A stretch of DNA of 64,000 nt, from NCBI GenBank assembly GCA_025059535.1, contig JANXCX010000019.1:132363-196362 (forward strand). The letters run 5' to 3'. The notes beneath the pieces were generated by a model. The model was not told where the DNA came from. It ran no database searches and saw only the letters and a list, made by a program, of their open reading frames with translations. Source of the stretch: Bacteroidia bacterium. GTDB lineage: Bacteria > Bacteroidota > Bacteroidia > SpSt-205. The position numbers were made by a program, and so were the translations under genes. This document shows, piece by piece, positions 43,114 through 52,182 of this stretch. How positions within the stretch are numbered: position 1 is the stretch's first letter; every line of letters starts with the position of its first letter.

Positions 43114-45978
43114 TCAGGGCACAACTACCAGGCGATGGGTAGCGAGCGTCTGGCCCTGATTATCCTGAATGCGCAGCAGGTAAATACCTGCCCCCCAATG
43201 ACTTACGGGTAGAGCAATGGTATTATTGAAGGGCACTTGGCAGAGACGCTGGCCAGCCGGCGTGTAAATCTCAGCGGTATAAATACCTGCCTGCGAGCTT
43301 TCCAAATAGGCCACCTCCCGGGCTGGATTAGGAAATAGAGTGAAAGCAGGCTTAGTGGAAAAAGAAGCCATAGACAGCTGGGTCACAAATCGCCCCCCAA
43401 ACACAGGTAGCTCTATATAGGAGAGCTGGTCGGGCCCTGAATGGACCTTTTGGAGATTACGGCGGGCATACATTCTAACGCCGCGGAAGACGTAGGGCGT
43501 ATTATCAAATGGCCGGCGGCGGTAGAATTCGCCTGGCATGAGAGGTACATTGGGGCACGGCTGATAGCGCGGGTAGTTGGTGGCGCTTACGAGTATCTTG
43601 ATACGATGACCTTTACCCCAGCAGTAGGCAATCGGGAGCATACGGAAGCGCCACTTATAAACCGAGTCGGCTTTGAGGTTATACCACGCCCGAGAGGTAT
43701 CCTCTCGGCCGTCCGCCCAGCTTTCGGCGTAATCCCGTGCGCGGGCATTACACGCGCCCTCAAAGACGTAGTACTCCCGCCCATCTGGATACACATCTAA
43801 GACGCGTACCATTACGTCGCCATTAGCTGAGTCGGGAAAAGCGCCCCAGAGCGGCTTGAGGCTAAGGTAAAGTTGGGCATTGGGGAAACCGGCTGTGCAG
43901 AAAGTGTCCGCTAACGGCTCTGAGACATAACTGATTAGGTCTGAGTAATTCTGTCCCTCTACCGTATAGCGCGCAGGGCGATCCAGTACAATTGCGCGGT
44001 AAGCCGGGTCCGTAAAGTTCATCTGGCCCTGGCTATGCCTATCTCGATCAGGAGTATAAACGATCATATTAGGTCCGCCATGGGTAGGCACAGGGTCGTC
44101 TGGGTCAGCCACAAAGCCGCGCGGCAGCTCGGAGGTCTGAGGCGCCTCAGCTGTAAGACGGCCATCCCCCCGCAAATACAATCGTATCTTCGGAAGATTA
44201 GGCAGGGGGAAGGTATCCGTAGACACCCAGAAGTTACCTACACTAGGATTGAGCGAATCCGCTACAGGCCCTACGACATAAAAGCGCACATTTTTGCGGC
44301 CATTTGGCTTTGTAGCATCAAATTCATAATTCGGCGCACTTACCGGACGGCGCGTAGTATCGCCAAATACCGAAGTCGGAAGCGGCGGAATAGTAATGCG
44401 CTGAAAATTAGGCGTACCAGTGGCCCCAAACTTTATCTCTATTGGAAAATTAGGAAGAGGCCCAGCACCATTAAGGAAATTGAAAAAGGTATAGAAGTCC
44501 GTACGAAAAGTATCCGCCGGTATGCGGGCGTAGATATTATTCCCTAAGTTTTGCCAGGCGGTATCCGGCGGAAGCTGGAAAGTAGGAGTTCCCAAGAAGT
44601 ATCGGAACCACCCTACTACTTCGGAATTTACCACCCGCACGGCTTGCTGAACATTGAGCCGTTCCAGATCTATCATATTGAATTCTTCCACTACATTAGG
44701 TGGGTAGCGATGGTCGCGTCCATCTGGCTGAATACGCATATCGCCCGTAGAACGTGACCCCACGGTTTGATGGGCAAAGGGGCCTATTATGATTTTCTGA
44801 AACTTCTTGAGCTCAGGGGGTAGGTGCGCCATAAGAAATTGCCATGTTTGAATCTGCCCATCAATGAATTCATCCCACCACCCGGTGATATTACATACAG
44901 GGACTTGGATGTTGCTATAGCGGCTGCGTGAACCTTGCCAGCGCGGATTCCCATTCTCGTCTAAGGTAGCATGGCTAATGTCCATAACAGCCCGCCCTGG
45001 CGAATTGGGGTAGTGGACCTGGTTCTGCGTACTCCAGAAGTCTATACAGGCTTCTGCCGCTTGTTGGGAGTTTTGTATATGGCTACCGTAATCAGCCAAC
45101 GTGTGAATGTTATCATACACATTGGCTGGACCATTAGTCCATTCGCTATAGAATTCTACTTGACCGCGCAGCCAGCCATCTACGAGGCGCTCGCGGAAAG
45201 TACCATTGTGGTGGCCCGCACAGTGATAGAACTCACCTGATGCGACTATGGGCATGAGACATTTGAGACCACGGCCATTGGGATTAATCGGATGGGCGGC
45301 GGCTAGCTGGTACTGGGTATTACCTAAGGCCGAACCGCCTAACATCCCCACTTTACCATTACAAAGAAGATTATCGCTCGGCGTAATTTGCCCATCGCCA
45401 TCGCTGTCGTAGCGCAGTTCATTCAATATCCACTGATAGGTATCCCAGCCGTCTTCATGGGTATTAGCTTCCTTATTAGAGGTGATATCTAAGGGGTGCC
45501 CGCCAGATGGCATATGCTGGACATAGGCCGTTTTGTCCCAACTGTCGCTATACATGGGTAGATACACGCCACCCGAGCGATACCGACCGCGCATGTCCTG
45601 CATAATCCCCGCATACCCTAATAGGGCATACCCATAAGCCAACTCAACCTTACCCTTGTTATACGGTGTGCGCGTAAAAACCACTGGAAGGGCATAGGGA
45701 TCCGGCTGATCTGGATATACAAAATACTGCGTACCCGGATAGGCAAAGCGTACATACCGACGCCCTACTAAGGGCAAATCCACCTGTACGCGTGCCGTGT
45801 CGTAAAATACCGGTCGGCATACGCTAGTGGCTAGCACCACACCATCCCGCATCGGAACCATGTACTCTACATGCTCCACTAAATCGGTAAGGGTATCTAG
45901 TATGCCGTTGCGGGGATATTGAGGGGGTTGGGCCCAAACCCACACTGCCGCCACCACGAGGTAAGGGTAGCATCGCAT
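43114..45978 (-). CDS. Secreted CocE/NonD-family (X-Pro acyl-peptidase-like) hydrolase with type IX sorting domain
   Basis: 954 residues. Signal peptide ending VWAQ; an alpha/beta hydrolase of the CocE/NonD (S15-like) family with nucleophile region GMLGGSALGN, aspartate near WWDEF and the catalytic histidine in IGPFAHQT. The C-terminal galactose-binding-like jellyroll is followed by a type A type IX sorting domain (FTLFPNPAREVAYLES to the final AGIYLLRIQDNQG). The substrate, peptide or ester, is unknown. A near-match promoter TAATATTG lies 5 bases before the ATG. Two small coiled-coil membrane genes follow in the same unit. Confidence 0.88.
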   Translation of the reverse strand: MRCYPYLVVAAVWVWAQPPQYPRNGILDTLTDLVEHVEYMVPMRDGVVLATSVCRPVFYDTARVQVDLPLVGRRYVRFAYPGTQYFVYPDQPDPYALPVVFTRTPYNKGKVELAYGYALLGYAGIMQDMRGRYRSGGVYLPMYSDSWDKTAYVQHMPSGGHPLDITSNKEANTHEDGWDTYQWILNELRYDSDGDGQITPSDNLLCNGKVGMLGGSALGNTQYQLAAAHPINPNGRGLKCLMPIVASGEFYHCAGHHNGTFRERLVDGWLRGQVEFYSEWTNGPANVYDNIHTLADYGSHIQNSQQAAEACIDFWSTQNQVHYPNSPGRAVMDISHATLDENGNPRWQGSRSRYSNIQVPVCNITGWWDEFIDGQIQTWQFLMAHLPPELKKFQKIIIGPFAHQTVGSRSTGDMRIQPDGRDHRYPPNVVEEFNMIDLERLNVQQAVRVVNSEVVGWFRYFLGTPTFQLPPDTAWQNLGNNIYARIPADTFRTDFYTFFNFLNGAGPLPNFPIEIKFGATGTPNFQRITIPPLPTSVFGDTTRRPVSAPNYEFDATKPNGRKNVRFYVVGPVADSLNPSVGNFWVSTDTFPLPNLPKIRLYLRGDGRLTAEAPQTSELPRGFVADPDDPVPTHGGPNMIVYTPDRDRHSQGQMNFTDPAYRAIVLDRPARYTVEGQNYSDLISYVSEPLADTFCTAGFPNAQLYLSLKPLWGAFPDSANGDVMVRVLDVYPDGREYYVFEGACNARARDYAESWADGREDTSRAWYNLKADSVYKWRFRMLPIAYCWGKGHRIKILVSATNYPRYQPCPNVPLMPGEFYRRRPFDNTPYVFRGVRMYARRNLQKVHSGPDQLSYIELPVFGGRFVTQLSMASFSTKPAFTLFPNPAREVAYLESSQAGIYTAEIYTPAGQRLCQVPFNNTIALPVSHWGAGIYLLRIQDNQGQTLATHRLVVVP

Positions 45979-45983
45979 AAAGG

Positions 45984-45991
45984 CAATATTA
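45984..45991 (-). promoter_or_regulatory. Near-match promoter element of the CocE-type hydrolase gene
   Basis: TAATATTG on the minus strand (7 of 8), 5 bases before the ATG at 45978. Confidence 0.4.
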
Positions 45992-45999
45992 GCAAGAAT

Positions 46000-47937
46000 T
46001 CACCAAAGTCCAATAATGCGCGGGATGTTCCAAAGGTTCTTATGGAAGGGGCTCCACCTCCCTTTCTCCACTTGGTTTATTTCACGCCGCCAGAAGTGGA
46101 GGCTAAGGGCGGGGTAGAGGTAGCCAAAGGCATAGCTAGGGTGCGGATGGCGGCAACCTGGGCCGGCGCGACAAATGCGCCGACGGGCTGTATGCGGGTA
46201 GCGTATAGGTAGCTGAGCTACCATTCCTTCAGCTTCGTTTAGAAGTTTATGCAGGTGGGCTAGGTGGAGGGCGCGGCTAGGCGCACGCTGGGGTAGGCTA
46301 AGCGCTTCAAGCCAGTGGTAGCGGAAAGCCACGCGCAAGCGCGTAACTTCCCACGCAAGCCTAAGCTCTTCCCAAAGGGCGTTGAGCGTAGAATCGGAAT
46401 AGCTCGGTGTGGGCCAGGCTGGCCAGCGCTGAAGAGCTTCCGCTATCTCGTTCAACTTAGGCGCCAAAAGAGCCCGATACTTCCCGGGGCGTCGGTAAAT
46501 CCGCCAGGGCGGCACGGGCAACCGCGGCTGAAAAGCTGGCAGGCTGTACCAGCCCAGCTCATCTATAGGCGTGGTAGGCGTGATGTAGCTGAGAAAATCC
46601 CGCCCTACTAGGACACTATCTTGAAAACGCATTCGTTCCGCCCAATCGGTCAGCGAACCGCCAAAAATCCGAGCTAGGCCCTCTGCGGGATGAGTACTTA
46701 GCCGCTGACCATTAGCCCAGTAGGCCCAGCTCCACTGCGCCACACTCCAGTCAAATAGCCAGTAGCCTATATCCCATCCAGAGGAAAACGTAAGGTGGCC
46801 TTCGGCTAAGGTGTCCGTGAGCTCCATATCCTCCCAGCGCGCGCGCAGGTACGAAAGAAGCCATACGGGGACGCTATTATCAAAGGTTACCCAGTAGGCC
46901 GTTTCGGGATAGTACCAGGTTGGGCGCTGCAGACGCGCCTGGCGCAAAGCCGCCAAGAGATGCGCAAAGTTTCGGCAGCGGTATACTGGCGCCAATGTGT
47001 CCTTCAAGCTATAGCACATGACAGAATGGACACATAGGCCTATTGCAGGCGGTAGGGCGGTAGGGCGGAAGGTGCCCACAGCGTAAGCCTCTGGCGGGAC
47101 CACATGCTGGCGCGTCATGAGCGTAAGCCCCATAGCCTGGCTATAGGCTACGAGGCTATCCAGCCAGCGTCCCCAATCCTGCCCCACGAACTCTGCAGCG
47201 GTAAGTTCCACATTGAGCCGGTCTATGCCCGTCTGAGCTAAAACCCTAAGGCGCCGGCGCAGTAGGCTTCGGCGCGAACGAAAGCTGTAACGGGGAAGAA
47301 GTTGAAACGCATACTGCTGCCGCATACGAAGGGATACATCCAGCCCTACGCTAACGCCCCGCTGGTGCGCATAGGCTACCAGCTTTTGAAAGTAAGGCAC
47401 CCATCGGGCAAGATTCACGGTACGCAAAAGGCAAAACTCAAAGTAATTCTGTCTATTGCGGGCTAGCCAGTCTATATACTGACGCACGCAGAGCTCGGCT
47501 TGGGGAAAGTCTGGATCGTGGAGGGCCTCGGTCAGTTCGATGGGGTGCTGGGTGTGTAGGTGGAAGCCCCGCCACCGAAAGCGCGGCACTACCCGGAGCG
47601 TCTCGGACAGGGGAGGCGACGGCACGCGCACCAGAAACCGTGGGTGGAGAAATAGAAAGCCATGTTTGCGCTCTAAAAGCGTATAGAGGGCGGCGGCCCA
47701 TCCCGCTGCTCCTTCTGCTGCGAGCTGAACCCCCTGCCCTTCAGGCAAAGGGAGTATTTCGTACCCTTCGCCTAAGGGCTTGTAAGAAAGTGAGAGGGTA
47801 TCCCGAAGCCCCCAGGCCGTAAGCAGGCTATCCGCCTCCCTAAGGGCATGCGCAAGTACAGGCTCAACCGCTAACGCAGTAGCTGGCTGTACCCCGCCAG
47901 CTTCCCACACCCAGAGCTGAAGAAAAAAGGCGATCAT
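46000..47937 (-). CDS. Exported glycosidase-like TIM-barrel protein of unknown specificity
   Basis: 645 residues with a hydrophobic N-terminus. An N-terminal domain of about 110 residues with a G-Y-E-I strand resembles the alpha/beta domain before GH20/GH84/GH67-type barrels. Then PRFRWRGFHLHTQHPIELTE opens a TIM barrel in the way such enzymes do, with NRQNYFEFCL and VSVGLDVS as the next strands. A clear catalytic acid pair is not visible. I therefore call it glycosidase-like only. A TTG start at 47949 is possible, but ATG 47937 gives the better signal region; TATTTTG, one spacer base short of consensus, lies 9 bases upstream. Confidence 0.6.
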   Translation of the reverse strand: MIAFFLQLWVWEAGGVQPATALAVEPVLAHALREADSLLTAWGLRDTLSLSYKPLGEGYEILPLPEGQGVQLAAEGAAGWAAALYTLLERKHGFLFLHPRFLVRVPSPPLSETLRVVPRFRWRGFHLHTQHPIELTEALHDPDFPQAELCVRQYIDWLARNRQNYFEFCLLRTVNLARWVPYFQKLVAYAHQRGVSVGLDVSLRMRQQYAFQLLPRYSFRSRRSLLRRRLRVLAQTGIDRLNVELTAAEFVGQDWGRWLDSLVAYSQAMGLTLMTRQHVVPPEAYAVGTFRPTALPPAIGLCVHSVMCYSLKDTLAPVYRCRNFAHLLAALRQARLQRPTWYYPETAYWVTFDNSVPVWLLSYLRARWEDMELTDTLAEGHLTFSSGWDIGYWLFDWSVAQWSWAYWANGQRLSTHPAEGLARIFGGSLTDWAERMRFQDSVLVGRDFLSYITPTTPIDELGWYSLPAFQPRLPVPPWRIYRRPGKYRALLAPKLNEIAEALQRWPAWPTPSYSDSTLNALWEELRLAWEVTRLRVAFRYHWLEALSLPQRAPSRALHLAHLHKLLNEAEGMVAQLPIRYPHTARRRICRAGPGCRHPHPSYAFGYLYPALSLHFWRREINQVEKGRWSPFHKNLWNIPRIIGLW

Positions 47938-48005
47938 CCTTTCTTGCAAAATACGCCCAGGAACGCAATAGGGGAGCTCTGAACCCAGCGTATCCTCCTG
48001 CTAAA

Positions 48006-48013
48006 TATCTTTG
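48006..48013 (+). promoter_or_regulatory. TAnnTTTG promoter element of gldE
   Basis: TATCTTTG, 7 bases before the TTG at 48021. It supports this rare start codon. Confidence 0.65.
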
Positions 48014-48020
48014 TACAGCG

Positions 48021-49310
48021 TTGGACCCCATCCCGCTCGCAGGCGCGCTTATCTTTCTCCTTCTTTCGGCTTTATTTTCGGGTTATGAAACGGCTTTCTT
48101 TAGCTCAGAGGGAGGCCGTTTAGCGGCTATTTATAATTCGGATAAAAAGCGCCCGTGGCATTATTGGCTGCGCTATTTTACCGAGCAGCCTGAGGTGCTC
48201 CTTAGCGTTATTCTGGTAGGGAATACGCTGGTGAATTTGGGCTTTACGCTTGCCCTTCTCCGGCTAGGCACGCAATATCCGCCGTATGGTTCGGCGCTAG
48301 CCGCCATAGGGGCGTGGGTAGGGATTGTGATACTGGGAGAAATAATTCCTAAGACGCTGGCCCTTACCCGGCCGTATGTGTTTTTACGGTTCGGCACTTT
48401 AGCGATTCAGCTTAGTTTCTGGCTTTTCTATCCTTTAGCGGAGCTTCTGCGGGCCTTACAGCAGCGCATAGAGAGCTGGTGGCGACCTTTGCCTACCCTC
48501 ACTAGCCTAAGCCACCTCATAGAAGCCCTACCCCCTGAGCTTTCTCCCCCTTCCGAAAAAGGTCTTCTCAGGAAGCTCCTTCTTTTACGGCAGCTACCCG
48601 TACGCGCCTTTATGATATCTCGCATGGACATGAAGGCTATTCCAGCCAGCCTCTCCTGGACGGAGCTTAAGGCCGCCCTGCGACAGATTCCTTATATACG
48701 AGTCCCAGTGTATGGGGAGACGCTGGATGAGATTAAGGGGATCCTGCTTATAAAGGACCTTTTGCCGCACTGGTCAAAACCCGACTATCCGAATTGGCAG
48801 CAACTTCTGCGCCCGGCCTACTTTGTACCTGAAACTAAGAATGCCTATGAGCTACTTTTGGAACTTCAGACACGCCGGCAGGCGGTGGCTATAGGGGTAG
48901 ATGAGTTTGGAAGCGTGGCGGGGCTCATTTCGCTGCAGCGGCTTTTAGAAGTGGTATTTGGGTACAGGGAGGAGGAGGCGCGTCTGGCGGGTGCCCTCTA
49001 CGAAATCAATGCGGATGGTTCGGTTTGCTTCCAGGCGCAGGCCCCTCTTATGCTGGTACAAGAGGTTCTAAGCCTGCCCACCGACTTCTTCCAAGAGGAG
49101 GAGGCACGAAGCGCCGAGAACCTGGCTGAATTCGTACTTTCGCTAGCCGAACGGATTCCCTCGCCCGGGGAGACCCTAATTTATCGGGACTATGCGTTTG
49201 AGGTGGTGGAAGGCAGTCCTCAGCGGATTGAGCGCATACGGGCTTATCGTGTCTTGCGAGGCCCCAACACTCCCGCGTCCGAAAACCTTTCCTCGGCTGG
49301 AGCTTCCTGA
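48021..49310 (+). CDS. gldE: Gliding-motility-associated membrane protein GldE (DUF21-CBS-CorC)
   Basis: 429 residues. A DUF21 membrane domain with about four helices (LAGALIFLLLSALFSGYETA, VILVGNTLVNLG, GEIIPKTLALTRP), then a CBS pair (FMISRMDMKAIP, AIGVDEFGSVAGLISLQRLL) and a CorC/HlyC domain (about 345-415). The family includes CorC-type magnesium/cobalt proteins; its position before gldD identifies it as GldE. The start is TTG, 7 bases after TATCTTTG. The last 119 bases encode, in another frame, the signal peptide and first mature residues of GldD. Confidence 0.9.
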   Translation: MDPIPLAGALIFLLLSALFSGYETAFFSSEGGRLAAIYNSDKKRPWHYWLRYFTEQPEVLLSVILVGNTLVNLGFTLALLRLGTQYPPYGSALAAIGAWVGIVILGEIIPKTLALTRPYVFLRFGTLAIQLSFWLFYPLAELLRALQQRIESWWRPLPTLTSLSHLIEALPPELSPPSEKGLLRKLLLLRQLPVRAFMISRMDMKAIPASLSWTELKAALRQIPYIRVPVYGETLDEIKGILLIKDLLPHWSKPDYPNWQQLLRPAYFVPETKNAYELLLELQTRRQAVAIGVDEFGSVAGLISLQRLLEVVFGYREEEARLAGALYEINADGSVCFQAQAPLMLVQEVLSLPTDFFQEEEARSAENLAEFVLSLAERIPSPGETLIYRDYAFEVVEGSPQRIERIRAYRVLRGPNTPASENLSSAGAS

Positions 49311-49806
49311 CACGGGCCGCTATGATACCTTTGACTGCCCAGTGTGCCCCGTACGGTTTGCCTATCCAGCCTATGCCCGGCCGCATTACGTGCCGCGCGA
49401 CTCGTGCTGGTTTGACCTGTACTTTCCTGAGTTAGATACGTACTGGCACATCACGGCGCAAGACCTCCAAACGCTCCACACTACCCCAGCCAAAGCGCTT
49501 GAAACCTACCGAAAGCTGGTGTACAAACATTCTATCCGCGCCTCGGACATATCCGAAAGGTTTATTCGCAGTCCTAATGGAAAGGGATTTTTTTACGAAA
49601 TATACGGCGAAGTACCTACCCATGCGCTTTTATTCTATACCGATTCAGTTCGGTATGCGATCATGATTGCCTCATACTTCAAAGTAGCTGGGGCCGAGGA
49701 TTCGCTGGCACCGATTATTCAGCGGATGCGATATGAGCTTTTGCGTATTTACCCTTCTATCACATGGCGGCCCGTGCCATTGACACGCATGCGCACCTGT
49801 TTCTAG
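49192..49806 (+). CDS. gldD: Gliding motility lipoprotein GldD
   Basis: 204 residues. Lipoprotein signal MRLRWWKAVLSGLSAYGLIVSC with Cys22, followed by CEAPTLPRPKTFPRLELP, matching the start of mature GldD in other Bacteroidota, and later SCWFDLYFPELD and ASDISERFI with GKGFFYEIYGEV. GldD is needed for gliding and for type IX-related function in motile species. The signal peptide and the first 17 mature residues lie within the end of gldE in a different frame; conservation at the lipid-modified cysteine shows that the overlap is real. The tatD gene starts 43 bases before its stop. Confidence 0.92.
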   Translation: MRLRWWKAVLSGLSAYGLIVSCEAPTLPRPKTFPRLELPDTGRYDTFDCPVCPVRFAYPAYARPHYVPRDSCWFDLYFPELDTYWHITAQDLQTLHTTPAKALETYRKLVYKHSIRASDISERFIRSPNGKGFFYEIYGEVPTHALLFYTDSVRYAIMIASYFKVAGAEDSLAPIIQRMRYELLRIYPSITWRPVPLTRMRTCF

Positions 49807-50543
49807 CAGACTTTGCGTCGGATATAGCGGCCGTTACTTACCGGGCCCAAAGCGTATGCGAGGCGGTATTTCTGCCTAACTTAGACGCTACCACCTTGCC
49901 GGCCCTTCAGAAGCTCTGCCAAGAAGCCCCAGGTTTTTATAAAGGCCTTATAGGCCTTCATCCGCTCCATGTGAAGGCCGACTTTGAGAACGAACTAGCC
50001 GCATTAGGCGCGTTATTGCCCCAGGGCGAGTGGATAGGCATTGGCGAAGTGGGACTGGATTTCTACCGCAGCCCTCAGACACGCCAGTGGCAGGAAGCCG
50101 CCTTCTCTGCCCAGATAGAATGGGCCGTAGCTTACGACCTACCCCTTTCTATTCACTTCCGCGGCGCCTTAGAGGAGACCGTGGCCCTACTTCGGCCTTT
50201 TGTAGGCCAGGTTAGGGGCGTCTTCCACTGCTTTACCGAGGGTCGCGCCGAAGCGCAAAGAATCTTAGACCTAGGCTTTTTTGTCGGCATAGGTGGGGTA
50301 GTTACCTATCCCAGTGCGCTGGCCCTGCGTGCCGCTATACCCTATATACCCCTAGACCGCATTCTTTTAGAAACCGATAGCCCTTATTTGACGCCTGTAC
50401 CCCTGCGCGGCCGGCGAAACGAAAGCGCCTACCTTTCCTATATAATCCGCGCCTTAGCGGAGCTTTATCGGCTGCCGCCCGAGGCTATTGTAGAGCAAAC
50501 TACCCAGAATGCCCGGCTGCTCTTTCTAACTAGAGGAGCCTAA
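49764..50543 (+). CDS. tatD: TatD family deoxyribonuclease/hydrolase
   Basis: 259 residues. The metal-dependent amidohydrolase-type barrel shows IDTHAHLF (H-x-H), GIGEVGLDFYRS (E), LSIHFRGA, VFHCFTEG and LLETDSPYLTPVPLRGRRNE (D-S-P-Y). TatD proteins are 3'-5' exonucleases and hydrolases linked to DNA repair. The start overlaps gldD by 43 bases, so gldE-gldD-tatD form a translationally linked run. Confidence 0.94.
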   Translation: MAARAIDTHAHLFLADFASDIAAVTYRAQSVCEAVFLPNLDATTLPALQKLCQEAPGFYKGLIGLHPLHVKADFENELAALGALLPQGEWIGIGEVGLDFYRSPQTRQWQEAAFSAQIEWAVAYDLPLSIHFRGALEETVALLRPFVGQVRGVFHCFTEGRAEAQRILDLGFFVGIGGVVTYPSALALRAAIPYIPLDRILLETDSPYLTPVPLRGRRNESAYLSYIIRALAELYRLPPEAIVEQTTQNARLLFLTRGA

Positions 50544-50570
50544 AGCGGGGGCGGAATAGGTTCTACGCAG

Positions 50571-50578
50571 TATTTTTG
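50571..50578 (+). promoter_or_regulatory. TAnnTTTG promoter element before the 341-residue unknown gene
   Basis: TATTTTTG, 4 bases before the ATG at 50583. Confidence 0.7.
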
Positions 50579-50582
50579 CTGC

Positions 50583-51608
50583 ATGCAGGCTATCGCCGCT
50601 TACACAGAAAAGCTGCATCAGCAGCTACTTTTCGCTCTTTTTCGCCACACCCCTTTTACGGAATGGCTTACCCAAAGTGAAATTATGGAGGGCTCTTTTG
50701 AGAGCGCGCCCAGCGGTAGCCCCTTTCAGTTCTCCTGCAAAGCGGCTGATGGGGTGCCTCAATACTTTTATGTGCGTACCACCACCTTCGGAAATTCCCG
50801 CAGCCTTCATGAACCTATTCGCAGCCAGATAGCTTTTATGGATCGCAACCCTCAGGCCCGTTTCTATTGCCTTTTCTTACGCGAGGCCTGGTTTGAATGG
50901 GATGAGGAGATCCTATCTTCTTTAGAGCTTCCTTGGACGCGCCTGGGGTATGAAGAGCTGCTAAACGCCATTCAGGCTATTTCTGTACCCCTAGCTGACT
51001 TGCATCCCGAGCTGCCGGCCTATCGGACTATGCTGGAAAGGGAGTATCGGAGTTTTGCCTTACCCAGCCGAGTAATGGAGCCGAGTCTACGCTACTATGC
51101 GGCTTTTGCGCATCTGCGCCGGCACTTGTATGGTTGGCGCAGTCGCGAAGCCCCCTTTCATTTTTCCTTGGCTATCCGCACGCAGCCGCATGTACATTCC
51201 TCCCATTTAGATCAGTACCTTTTCCGCCAGTATCCGCCTTTGGAGTTGAAAACAGGAGCGATCTCAGTAGCCCTTTTCTGGGAGCTAGAGAAGGAGACGC
51301 TTTTTCTGCGGGCGCTTTTCCCGCCCATGACGGAGAAGGAAGCCCGTCCCCTTTACGCTAAGTTGCGGCGCGTGAGCCAAGAAGTGGCTGGGGCCACCCT
51401 TCCCCTAAATCGTACCCGCGCTACGCTCAAAGGGATTAGTCCGCTGCGCGAGCGACAAATAAACCTTTTACGTATAGAGTGTTCGCTTGCTGAAGTCCTA
51501 AGTGCGCGGTCGGAAGGGGCTTTAGAGGAAGCGCTGCGCCCTGTTCTTGCTACCCTTCAGGCTGCCCTTAGCTGTCTGCCGCAGATTATCCATACCTTTG
51601 AGGCCTAA
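50583..51608 (+). CDS. Unknown protein with a possible degenerate PD-(D/E)XK (DUF3883-like) N-domain
   Basis: 341 residues, no signal peptide or membrane helix. I do not recognise the family. The segment around residues 55-105 (ADGVPQYFYVRTTTFGNS, then IAFMDRNPQARFYCLFL) has the order and spacing of a DUF3883-type PD-(D/E)XK core, where I-E-V-K-T-T would be expected; here Y and R replace the catalytic E and K, so the site would be inactive. The C-terminal half is helical and basic (LYAKLRRVSQEV and later). A regulator of the TetR family is encoded 4 bases after its stop, and it has its own promoter. Confidence 0.65.
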   Translation: MQAIAAYTEKLHQQLLFALFRHTPFTEWLTQSEIMEGSFESAPSGSPFQFSCKAADGVPQYFYVRTTTFGNSRSLHEPIRSQIAFMDRNPQARFYCLFLREAWFEWDEEILSSLELPWTRLGYEELLNAIQAISVPLADLHPELPAYRTMLEREYRSFALPSRVMEPSLRYYAAFAHLRRHLYGWRSREAPFHFSLAIRTQPHVHSSHLDQYLFRQYPPLELKTGAISVALFWELEKETLFLRALFPPMTEKEARPLYAKLRRVSQEVAGATLPLNRTRATLKGISPLRERQINLLRIECSLAEVLSARSEGALEEALRPVLATLQAALSCLPQIIHTFEA

Positions 51609-51612
51609 GCCC

Positions 51613-52182
51613 GTGCAACGCGACCGGATTCTCGCTACGGCACTGCGCTTATTTGCGGAACGAGGGTTTCCGCAGGTAACGCTACGCGAGCTGGCCCAAA
51701 GAGTCCAACTTTCCCCTGCTACGCTCTACCATTACTTTCCCACTAAGGAAGCCCTGCTGGCGGCTCTAGCCTTCCAGATAGCGGAGCGCTTTGAGGCGGC
51801 TACAGCCGAGATTGCCGAAAGCGATTGGGAGACCACCTATAAGTTTGAGCGCTTTTGCGTGCGGCACGTAGAGACTCTTTTAGCTGAGCCGGCCCAAGCG
51901 GCGATTTTTCTGCGTGAGGCCCCCCGGCACCTGGAGGAGCCTCATCGTACCGCCTTTCTTCAAAGGCAAGAGGCCTACGAAAGACGCCTTGAACGGATTT
52001 TAGAAGAGGGGGTGGCGAAGAACCTTTTCCATGCTACCGAACCGCGCTTTCTCGCTATATCCCTTCTGGCGGCCCTAAATGCCACCGCCAACTGGTACCA
52101 GCCTACTGGCGCCTTTACCCCCACTCAAATCGCCCATTACATGGCCACTATTTTTCTACGCGGCCTCATACGCTCATGGTAA
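51613..52182 (+). CDS. TetR/AcrR-family transcriptional regulator
   Basis: 189 residues. The N-terminal helix-turn-helix is classical: RDRILATALRLFAERGFPQV, VTLRELAQRVQLSPATLYHY, FPTKEALLAAL. The C-terminal ligand domain is unassigned. The GTG at 51613 follows the previous stop by 4 bases; an earlier in-frame ATG would lie inside that gene. It overlaps the first GT-C-like gene by 7 bases, so it may control the membrane pair downstream or its own unit. Confidence 0.9.
   Translation: MQRDRILATALRLFAERGFPQVTLRELAQRVQLSPATLYHYFPTKEALLAALAFQIAERFEAATAEIAESDWETTYKFERFCVRHVETLLAEPAQAAIFLREAPRHLEEPHRTAFLQRQEAYERRLERILEEGVAKNLFHATEPRFLAISLLAALNATANWYQPTGAFTPTQIAHYMATIFLRGLIRSW

Noticed and set aside
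44035-44547. 170-codon open frame antisense to the CocE-type hydrolase gene
   Set aside because: Fully inside a well supported gene and without any protein-family signature.
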